Assembly (NCBI GenBank): GCA_963995505.1
Contig: OZ023196.1
Coordinates: 13,265,106 to 13,329,105, forward strand
Source: Hypericum androsaemum
Lineage: Eukaryota > Streptophyta > Magnoliopsida > Malpighiales > Hypericaceae
Length of the DNA: 64,000 bases
Direction: 5' to 3'
Translations under genes and position numbers: made by a program
Notes under the pieces: model-generated
Seen by the model: only the letters and a program-made list of their open reading frames with translations
Database searches by the model: none
Told to the model about the DNA's origin: nothing
Part shown: one piece after another, positions 35,755 to 44,739 of the stretch
How positions within the stretch are numbered: position 1 is the stretch's first letter
Layout: each line of letters opens with the position of its first letter

Positions 35755-36755
35755 CCCTGCGATTACCCATCAAATTATTCGCAGATACCTTTTGACATTA
35801 GAAAATTAAATATAGATTGCAACATACTGTTTCTGAAAAGATAACTGGTCGAGGCCAGAACACGCCCGGTGGTACATTGAGGTTCAAAAAGGGCAGCTAT
35901 TGGATACATGAGATGCAACCCATGAGTGTGGTCTGAAGCTGGGCATGTGCGCCGAATTCTACTCTCATCCAAATATGTCTTAAACAAAACGTTAAGGAAC
36001 TTTGAATGGTTGTACGGGATGAGAGGTGAACAAAGTTTCGGAACTGTTAATTTCACGTTTTTAAATATATGTAATTTGAATTAGATTCTTCGCACAAGAT
36101 TCTAAGGCGCTTCCTGAGATCGATAGTTATGGTTGAACCAGTGGTTACTTTTTTAAAAGAAAATTAAAAAAAGTTTCATGGTTTAGCTCCAAGTGAATCA
36201 AAATCTAACTGGATTTTACGATTTTACAGTTTTGGAATCTCCGGTTCCACAATTCCTAGTTCGCAAAGTTCTCTAAAACAACGAACCATAACTAGAAACT
36301 TCGTGGAAATTTTTGGGATGGTTCAAAGTCAGGTTACTATAACTGTGAGCTGAGATTTCAAACCGAACTGTGCTAGGTCTATATATGAGACTTTTCCAAC
36401 CTTAATACCCAACTAAAAATATTAAGGCAATTGTTATGCATTTTTTATCCTTATTGCATCTAAAGTTGCACGAGTTTTTATTTTGCTAACTTGCGATACA
36501 ATGGTTATCATGTCAGATCAACAATGAACATGAGTTCAATTTGCTATGACATCATGTTAGAATCTCAGTATCCAAGCCAAAACCTTAATCAATAAATATG
36601 CTAATTTTTCACACTTATGAAATAACTCAGACACTCGTATATATGTGATAATCTTAATAGAGTTAAGGTGGAACGTCCAGAAAACTACATACATTATTAG
36701 GTGATTCGATATTTACATAAGATTGGAAATTTTTTTATTATGAATTATTTGTGTT
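35755..36755. other. Intergenic DNA, no gene recognised
   Basis: AT-rich sequence with no coding region or defined repeat recognised, ending at the target site of the LTR retrotransposon. Confidence 0.5.
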
Positions 36756-36761
36756 TCTCTA

Positions 36762-37319
36762 TGTTGGACCTTGGGCCCATTATGCAATTATTATTGTGCC
36801 TGATTAGGCCCAGGCCCATCAGGCCCATAAGTTGGGTTGAATGGGCCGGTCAACCCGCGTTGACCTGCCCGATGCCACGTAGGCGCCACGTCAGCGTGAC
36901 GTGGCGCTAATGCAGTTGCCGCCAAAGGTGGTGGCCTACGTGGCACGCTGACGTGACGCCACGTGGCGGCCATGCAGTCTGAAGTGCCACGTGGCACATT
37001 CTGGTGTGTCGGATTTTCCTATAAAAGGGAAAATCCGGCTGGACCAATTTGAAAGTTTTCCCACAACCACTCCAAAAGAAAGGAAAAATTCTGGATTAGT
37101 TCCTAAATTTTGATGAGATTTTCTATAGAGGAAATCTCGTGAAAATCAATTACGAATCTGTTAAAATGTGATCGTAATTCGACTAGCACGAAGATATTGT
37201 AGACCCGAACCTGTGGACCTCTTGCTTCAACAAGTAAGTGATTTATTATTAACGAATTAGTTTATTAATTGTCTGGCTTTAACACGTAATTACTCGTTAA
37301 TTACGCATTGAAACTTTCA
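36762..37319 (+). repeat. 5' LTR
   Basis: A 558-bp LTR, TG...CA bounded, followed one base later by the primer-binding site. It contains a TATAAAAG box at about 37020 that would start the genomic RNA, and many copies of the G-box-like word CCACGTGGC. Confidence 0.95.
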
Positions 37320-37321
37320 AT

Positions 37322-37333
37322 TGGTATCAGAGC
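37322..37333 (+). other. Primer-binding site (initiator Met-tRNA)
   Basis: TGGTATCAGAGC, complementary to the 3' end of plant initiator methionine tRNA, the usual copia primer, located 2 nt after the 5' LTR. Confidence 0.95.
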
Positions 37334-38497
37334 ATGGTTGAAACCATGTTTTGATGATGATATGATGTTTTAATTCAAATAATTATGTGATTTTTTGCGT
37401 TAAAAATCGTATTAATTGTGATTTTAATAAAAATCATAATTTGTTGGACTTTAATATAATTAATTTAGAACCAGCGGGACTAAATTAAATTTTGCCAAAC
37501 CGCGCGGGCAAATTCGCGCACGCGCGAAACTTTAATGTACCAATCAGAAATTTGATCGCTTACGTGGCACCTGCGTGTCATGGACTTCGGTGCAATTTTC
37601 AAAAAACTTGGGAATTAATTAGAAATTTGCCCAAAAATCCCCAAATCAACAGAACCCTAATCGGGCGATTTGGGGTGTTTTTTCCCAAATCAAATTTCGT
37701 CGATTTCGTCAGAAATCTGACATTTTCGACGCCGTAGATCGACGATAGTCGATTCTCCGGCTTCCCTTCGACGTTTCGATACCACGTTTGTGGATCGACG
37801 TCACCGGAATCGCGAGATTGAGGCCGACGACGGCGGAGAGGCGCAAAACGGAGAAGACGACCGCGACGGAGAACGGCCGCACGACAGCCCGCGACACTGA
37901 TACGGACGTGCTAGCGACACCACGGCGAGTCGATTGCGATCGGTCTCGGCCGTTGGTTTGCCGTCGTTGCTCGGCGGTCGTAGGCAGAGCGGCGGTCGAG
38001 TTTTCGGCGATCGCGGGAGAAGAGAGAGAAAGTTGATGGGGAAAATATGCGAGGGGCAAAATCGTAATTTCATGATTTTTCTCAAAAATATTTATACCTG
38101 GGTTAAGAAAATCAAAAAAACCGGACGGATTGGCCTGTTTTCTTGGTTCGACCCAATCCGATTTACGGTCAATTTTGACTTAAATTGGACTTAAATTATT
38201 GGGTTTTTCCTCTTTTAATTGGATAAAATCAGTTTTTATTCAATTAAAATCCAATAAATTGATAAAATTTTTGAGAAATTTTTGTCAATTAGGTTTATTA
38301 AAATTATAACGATATTTTTAATAAAATTAAAAAGAAAATATTTTAGAATGAGTTCCGAGATATGTTAAATTTAACTAAAATCACATGAATTGATCCATAG
38401 TATGATCATCAAAAGATTGAAAAATGAGTTTTTCAATCATATTTTGGGAGAATATGAGAATTAACCCGAATTTGAATTGCAATTGTTGCAAGATTTG

Positions 38498-38926
38498 ATG
38501 GCTACTGGAGGAAGGTATCCGAACTTCTGTGTAACAGAACTTCGACAAAAGGTTCTGAAGCGCCGTTTACCGCTGCGTGTGCCTAAGGATGACATGTATG
38601 TTATCGTTGAGCACATCGAGGCTATTCACCGGGAGATGCAAGACTGCATCTGGGCCGGAGGGTATGATCATGGAGAGGGCTGGCCCTCCATGTTTCAAGA
38701 CCTCCTGGTCACGCTGAAAATTCGTGAAGATATGTGTGTCTTCTCGGAGCCTGAGTTCAATACCCATAGAGATGCCCTCTATGGTTTGATCCACTATCTC
38801 GAGGAGAGGGGTCTTCGCAGAGAAATGATACCTTCTCCTGTTCTGGAGTTGCGAAGCGGTTTGATCTTGAACCGCTACCTTGCTAAGGAATACTGTTATA
38901 GTTTTCCTCCGCTTCTGATCATCTAG
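38498..38926 (+). CDS. Extra ORF (142 codons) between 5' LTR and gag, unknown function
   Basis: An open frame in the leader of the LTR element, in the sense direction. The predicted protein is mildly acidic, rich in Glu, Arg and Leu, and probably helical (for example DDMYVIVEHIEAIHREMQ and DALYGLIHYLEERGLRREM). It has no signal peptide or recognised domain. After its TAG stop the same frame continues to 39079 with a short tail repeating TGSSSHP/TGSSSDP, so the stop may be a mutation and the original product about 193 residues. The frame is uninterrupted while the neighbouring gag has two stops. It may be an additional retrotransposon gene or captured host sequence. Confidence 0.5.
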   Translation: MATGGRYPNFCVTELRQKVLKRRLPLRVPKDDMYVIVEHIEAIHREMQDCIWAGGYDHGEGWPSMFQDLLVTLKIREDMCVFSEPEFNTHRDALYGLIHYLEERGLRREMIPSPVLELRSGLILNRYLAKEYCYSFPPLLII

Positions 38927-39453
38927 ATTATGGAATCGATCCTGGTTCCTGCGGTGAACTTGGAACTTTCCACCGGATCGTCCTCGCACCCGGTCCCCAC
39001 AGGATCGTCCTCGGACCCGGATCCAGATATGTATCTGGATTCTCCTACCGGATCGCCTGGACATCCGATCCCTGTGTGATTACATGCTATGTTTAACTGT
39101 CCCCATGTACATATGTTATTTTTGGGAGACTTTTGTACAATAGGTTAAGACCTTGTCTGAGTTTTTGTGCATGTACGAGCACACTCAGAGTGTACAAATG
39201 TATGTGTCAAACATGTAATTAAATAAAGATGTTTGTTTAATTACTTCCACTTGAGTTTATTATCGATAAACTTTAAACGGTTGAAGTTTAAGATTAATAT
39301 TTGAATGGTGAGGGGAAGCATGCCCGCGACCCACTTCGATTTTGAGATTAATTAAGAACTTTATATCGTTAAAAGTTATGAGTGATTAGTAAATTGAATC
39401 ATATTGCCAAATCAAATTCTAATATGTTCTCATATTAAAAAATCCCTATAGAG

Positions 39454-39900
39454 ATGTCAGTTGCTTCTAGATCCATCATAGCTGAGCTAAACCGTGAGTT
39501 AAAACTCAACGGTGAAAACTATGAGAATTGGAGCACGAAAATCCAATATGTGCTTGAGGAACAAGAGGTTCTGGAGCACATACATGTGATAATGGATGAG
39601 CCTGAAGAAGGCACAACTGCTCAACATAAGCGAGACAAAGAAGCTTATGCTATTTGGAAGAGAAAGAACACTACTGCTCGATTGATTTTGCTAAGTTCAA
39701 TGATGGATGATGTCACCCGATAATTTTGCGTGTATGACAATGCGAAGGAGTTATGTGATGCTCTCAAATAAAAATTCGGAAAGCTTTCAGTGTCAAAGCT
39801 GCGTGCTTTGACCATAAGGTTTGACACCTTTAAAAAGCGTCCGGAGGTTTCCATGAGGAAACACTTGAGAGTGATGTCCAATGGAAGCAGATGTGGATAA
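39454..39900 (+). pseudogene. gag N-terminal fragment of the LTR element
   Basis: Starts at ATG 39454 with the copia gag-like LNGENYENWSTKIQYVLEEQ, continuing to SKLRALTIRFDTFKKRP. TAA codons at 39721 and 39769 both stand where CAA glutamine is expected (DDVTR-FCVYDNAKELCDALK-KFGKL), consistent with C-to-T changes. The frame then runs into pol-derived sequence at the deletion junction and stops at 39898. The zinc knuckle and everything up to late pol are missing. Confidence 0.88.
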
Positions 39901-40333
39901 GAAAAAGTCTACATCTGGATTCAGTTTCTTATTGAACGGGGGTGCTATCTCATGGAGCAGTAAGAAGCAAACATGTGTATCCCTGTCAACAATGGAAGCA
40001 GAATATGTTGCTTCAGCTCATGCTGCACAAGAAGCGGTATGGTTGAAGAGATTCTTAAGCCATCTCTCTCTGATCAACTCGACGGAGCCCGCGAGTCTAT
40101 TCTGTGACAACCAGACAGCTATAGCATATGCTAAGGATCCTAGATTCCATAGCAGGGCTAAACATATAGATATTAAATTTCACTTTGTTAGAAATTTAAT
40201 AAAATATAAAGAACTATGTATGAAATACATATCTACACGAGATATGGCCGCAGATCTAATGACTAAAGCATTACCTCGAGAAGTGTTCGAGAAATATATT
40301 AAGTCACTGGGTTTACGACGGTTTTATTTGTAA
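39881..40333 (+). pseudogene. RNase H domain of copia pol, C-terminal fragment
   Basis: An open frame of 150 codons with DKKKSTSGFSFLLNGGAISW, STMEAEYVASAHAAQEAVWL, CDNQTAIAYAKDPRFHSRAKHID and FVRNL, which is the terminal RNase H region of copia pol, including the final DLMTKALPREVFEKYI. Protease, integrase and reverse transcriptase have been deleted between gag and this domain. The fragment itself is undamaged. Confidence 0.93.
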
Positions 40334-41230
40334 TCTAATTAGTTGGAATAAAAGAGTTTTATTTGGCAAAATGAGTTATTTATGAAACATGTCAGACAGA
40401 GAAGTAGCCCACTCACACGGGTGTTTACCTCAGTTGGAGTCAAGAATTTGATTCCTAGATGAGATGAGGCAGTTATTGGACATTCATAAGTGCATGTCCT
40501 ATGACGGAATGCCGTCTTGCTCAAGAGCAAGTTTCCTTATGGGATGCAGGAATAAGTTGTTGCATTTGGATTTTCTACAATCCATATGATAAGATATAAG
40601 TGGAACTTATCACACTGTCTGTCCTATTAGCCTAGAGTTAAGCTAAGGCTGATAGTCTAGTATGGTGTTAAATGACATGTGTTCTTTTAAAAAAGAAAAT
40701 ACATCGTAACACGTGATCAGTATCATGTGTGCTACTCGACCACTGGATGAGATGAAAATATTGAGTGATTTCACAATCCCTGGTGTGAGACCAATTTTTG
40801 AGAACTGTGATTCCTGAAACCTACCCTTAAGATCTTAAACGTATTCTGGAAGTATGATCCAGTTCATGAAAAAGTTATGGCATAGCGATTCGACCTGGCA
40901 GGGCTGACCAGAAAAGCACGTTGTATCATTATGAAAAGAATATAGTTAAGGGAGAAGGAACTCTGTTCATCACATTCTGAGTTTCGTGGTTCAGTTGCAC
41001 CAATTGTATTGAAAAGTACAATATTGAACCCGAATATAATTGTTTGAAATCACTGATGTGAACAATGGAATGTGACATGAGTCCTGGGGTAATAGCATAC
41101 ATTATACAAGAAGGTTGTCGAGATGCAACTATTCAAGTAGCCTGAGTGTCCGTGCTCTTGAATTTGGCTTAACATACTCGACGTGTGCTGGTCGCACGAA
41201 ATTCGATAACTGTTGATCAAGGTCAATAAT

Positions 41231-41244
41231 AATTGAGTGGGAGA
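41231..41244 (+). other. Polypurine tract
   Basis: AATTGAGTGGGAGA immediately before the TG of the 3' LTR, the expected plus-strand primer for reverse transcription. Confidence 0.85.
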
Positions 41245-41765
41245 TGTTGGACCTTGGGCCCATAAGGAAATTATTATTGTGCCTGATCGGGCCCAGGCCC
41301 ATCAGGCCCATAAGTTGGGTTGGATGGGCCGGTCAACTTGCGTGACGTGGCGCTGACGCAGTTGCCGCCAAAGGTGGCAGCCTGCGTGGCACGATGACAT
41401 GGCGCCACGTGGCAGACATGCAGTCTGAAGTGCCACGTGGCAGACATGTGGCCCAATCGTGCCACGTGTCGCCACGTGGCACATTTTGGTGTGCCGGATT
41501 TTCCTATAAAAAGGGAAAATCCGGCTGGACCAATTTGAAAGTTTGCCCACAACCACTCAATAAGAAAGGAAAACTTCTGGATTAGTTCCTGAATTTTGAT
41601 TAGATTTTCTATAGAGGAAATCTCGTAAAAATTAATTACGAATCCGTTAAAACGTGATCGTAATTTGACTAGCACGAAGTAAGTGATTTATTATTAACGA
41701 ATTAATTTATTAATTGTCCAGATTTAACACGTAATTACTCGTTAATTACGCGTTGAAACTTTCAC
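41245..41765 (+). repeat. 3' LTR
   Basis: A 521-bp LTR homologous to 36762-37319. Differences include a missing stretch after the word TAGCACGAAG, a local rearrangement of GC-rich CCACGTGGC repeats and scattered substitutions. Confidence 0.95.
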
Positions 41766-41770
41766 TCTAA

Positions 41771-42679
41771 AAATTCTATTGGTTATTAGAAAATTATACA
41801 CTAACAAAATGAAACATTACACGAGTAGTCATTAACTTAAATAATTTAGATTTGAATTGATATATGCACGGATATACTCAATTAATAAATTTTTTGGTTG
41901 TAATTATTGAATTTTGGTTTTTATTGTTTCGTACATTTTACAGTTTGGAATCTTTTTATCATTTTTTTAAAAATTATTGCCAGTGACAATTTTGTGGATA
42001 CCATTTGCAAGTTTTCGACTGCCTCTCGCTGCCATTGCTACGTCACGAAGGCAAAGGCATGTGATATGGACCCGTGGGATTTCAGATTGTAGTCATTTTA
42101 CACAAGCTCTCCTTTCGGTCATAATTCAACATAGGAAGAATTTAGCTGGTGCATGGATTTTTTAAAATAAATAAGTAATCTTAAATATTTATTCGAAAAA
42201 AATGATAGGAGCCTTCTTTTGTAGCATTGACTTCTCTAATCAAATGTGTAAGCCTTAAACGTACTCGAATGAATTATGAAGGATGATCACTTTTGTTCCT
42301 GTTCGTTTAGCCCAAACTTAAATTAAGACAATTATTATCATATCATGTAATTGATTTGTTCTGAATAAAAAATTGACGTCGCGAAATCGAAAATAAAAAT
42401 GATTTTAGCAATGACTGCAACTAGGCTTGGCAACGGTTCGAGAATTGACAGTTACACAATTTCGAAAATATGGAACCAGAACCTTTCTACACGATTCTCA
42501 GACGGTTCACGAAATCAATTGTTAAATTTTTTGAAAAAACAAAAAGTTCACTATTTATCTCCGATGGAACCAATCTAATCCGATTCCACAATTTTAGATT
42601 CATCTATTTCATGATTCCATGGTTAGCGCATTTTTTTCTAAATAAAATATCATTCATCATTAGAAAATCAACCAAGGAG
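41771..42679. other. Intergenic DNA, no gene recognised
   Basis: AT-rich DNA between the LTR element and the nested MITE. No gene or defined repeat was recognised. Confidence 0.5.
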
Positions 42680-43080
42680 GTTATACCCAATATTTTTAAA
42701 ACCGATCTGGAATCTTAAAAATTTTTGGTTCATCTGGTCGGACCGGTCAGACTGTTGGTCAGACCGATACTTATATTTTTATATTAATATTATAAAATAT
42801 AGTTTAATAATTTAATTTAGCATAAACAATAATAAAATACTAAATAAAAGTCTTCGAACATTAATTTAACGAGTATAAAAATAAAAGAAGATAATTATAC
42901 ATACTTTTTGTTTGACATATTAGTCCAATTTGTTTGACTTAGTTAATATATTATCGAGAATTGTTTAAAAAATAAGTTTGTTATGATCCAAAAGTGATGT
43001 ACACGCTCCGAACTTGGAAGTGGATGTTTTGTTTTGAAATTAAATCTGATAAAATAGAAAAAATAAACACTATTTTTTTA

Positions 43081-44352
43081 GGGATAAAGATATTTAGTAC
43101 CCTGTGTTATATGAATTAGACACTTTACACCTTGTGTTTACAAAACACCCGAAAAAGTACCCCGTGTTATTCTCCGGCCATCCTTTACTAAAAAAAATAT
43201 TGTCGGATCTGAGATTCCGGTAACCGGAGATGACATGGCACAAACCAAAGTGACAGTGACTTGGAAAAAAGCTGACGTGGATTAAAATTAAAAAATGTAA
43301 AAAGTTGTCGAACATCCTTTCATCTTCTTCGTCTTGCCATTTGTCTCCGAAGACCAAAAAAGCACCGGCAAAGCCACCCCCTTCAAGTGCCGGCCCGCTT
43401 CTCCCATCGCCCCTCCACCTACCTCCGCCGCCCTCCTAAAGGCCCCCTTTCCCGCCACCACCTCCGCCCCCTGCTCCTCCTCGCCCTCCCTCTTCTCTAC
43501 CTACTCATTTTCCACCCATCCCGGTCCCTCCTCCTCGACTTCTTCTCCACGGCTGCCTTCGCCGCTCTCCTCCTCTCCCTCCCCCGCCTCCCCTCGATCC
43601 GCATATTTCTCGCCCGCTCCTTTCCGAACAAGTCCCCGGCGGCTCTCACCCGCCTGATCGGGGTCTCGTGTCCGGGTCCTGGGTCCAGGCCTACACCAAC
43701 GGCAATGTCTATAAGGGCGAGTTCCACAAGGGGATCTGCTCCGGCTCGGACGTGTATTACTACTATATGAGCGGCCGCTACGAGCGGGACTGAGTCGACG
43801 GCAAGTACGACGGCTTCGGGGTCGAGACCTGAGCTTGTGGGAGCTGCTTCCAGGGGCTGTATCGCATCGGCCTCCACGATGGCTTCGGCGTGTACCGGTT
43901 CTACACCGGCGATGTATACGCCGGTTAGTGGTCCAACGGTCAGACCCACGGTACAGGCGTCCACACCTGCGACGACAGCAGCCGCTACGTGGGCGAGTTC
44001 AAGTGGAATAAGATGATAGGGAACAAAATGTAGTACATCTCCACTTTCTTGTATTGCCGAAAAGGATATCATCAAAGCACATGGCTTGTACTTCCAGAAA
44101 TAGTGACCTTCGTCGGTGTGTTTTTCGGTCGCCGGAAACGAAAGACAAGGTACAGAAGATGAAAGGTGTCGATTACTTTTTCTTTCTTTTTTTAGTCCAC
44201 GTCAGCATCTTTTCCAAGTCATTGTGCCATGTCATCTCCGGTTACTGAAGGATGGCCAGAGAATAACATAGGGCACCTTTTTGGGTATTTTGTAAACACA
44301 TGGTGCAAAATGTCTAATTCATATAATACATGGTAGTAAAGAGTCTTTATCC
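43081..44352 (+). mobile_element. Pack-MULE-like element carrying a MORN-gene fragment
   Basis: A 1272-bp element with long inverted arms of about 200 bp: GATAAAGA, TATATGAATTAGACA, TGTGTTTACAAAA, GTGTTATTCTC, GGCCATCC, CCGGAGATGACATGGCACA and GCTGACGTGG are shared in inverted order. The duplication TATTTTTTTA lies at 43071-43080 and 44353-44362 (9-10 bp, given the low complexity). The interior is GC-rich and contains a sense-oriented fragment of a host MORN-repeat gene. No transposase is present. Confidence 0.88.
43387..44020 (+). pseudogene. Captured MORN-repeat gene fragment
   Basis: The first part (43387-43640) encodes a hydrophobic segment (LLLLALPLLYLLIFHPS) followed by LPRLPSIRIFLARSFP. 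After a frameshift near 43660 the frame reads VQAYTNGNVYKGEFHKG, then YYYYMSGRYERD, GKYDGFGVET, GLHDGFGVYRFYTGDVYAG, SNGQTHGTGVHT and SRYVGEFKWNKM, i.e. successive MORN repeats (membrane occupation and recognition nexus). Stops occur at 43791 (TGA for expected Trp), 43830 (TGA for expected Trp) and 43926 (TAG for expected Glu). A membrane-anchored N-terminus with MORN repeats is a known plant gene layout. This copy is partial and not functional. Confidence 0.88.
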
Positions 44353-44739
44353 TATTTTTTTATCCGGGTGAACCGGTTCACCCGAAAGTACTTGATCTGG
44401 CAGTCCGAACTAATTTTGACCGGTCGAACTATTGGCTGGGTTTTAGGAGAAACTCGACCCGAATTTGATCCAGAGTAGCAATCTGACCGGTCCGACCGGT
44501 CCAAATACCAATCCGACTATAGTTTTGAAAACATTGGTTATACCAATGAAGCCAAAGAGAAAAGACAAACCTAAGATACCAGATAACACATATCTAAAGG
44601 AAAGACCATGATATGCAATATCTAAGTACAAATTTAAGTAATCCCAAAAAATAAAGCTATACAAAAAAGGCCCAAGGTCGAGAAACCAAACACGAGGCAA
44701 TCCAAACCTATCAACCGTGCCAAAAGCCAAATGCAAAAA

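Larger units (their letters stand above)
36762..41765 (+). mobile_element. Complete copia-type LTR retrotransposon, non-autonomous, 5-bp TSD
   Basis: A 5.0-kb element flanked by CTCTA (36757-36761 and 41766-41770). The LTRs are 36762-37319 and 41245-41765, both TGTTGGACC...TTTCA. A primer-binding site TGGTATCAGAGC (37322-37333) matches initiator methionine tRNA, and a purine tract precedes the 3' LTR. Inside are a long leader, an extra ORF (38498-38926), a gag N-terminus and a pol C-terminus fused by a large internal deletion near 39881. The LTRs differ by an indel of several tens of bp plus scattered substitutions, so the insertion is not very recent. Cis signals look complete, so mobilisation in trans is possible in principle. 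Confidence 0.96.
42688..44536. mobile_element. hAT-type MITE (about 567 bp) split by a Mutator-like element
   Basis: Perfect 8-bp duplications GTTATACC at 42680-42687 and 44537-44544 bound an element that begins CAATATTTTTAAAACC and ends GTTTTGAAAACATTG, with subterminal GGTCGGACCGGTC and GACCGGTCCGACCGGTCC. It belongs to the same group as the MITE at 34878-35376. Between 43081 and 44352 it is interrupted by a MULE with its own TSD, so the MITE is the older insertion. Confidence 0.88.

Noticed and set aside
37788..38059. GC-rich open frames on both strands in the LTR-element leader
   Set aside because: Both strands are open because of composition (many CGA/CGG codons); no motif was seen, and only the 38498 ORF has more protein-like character.
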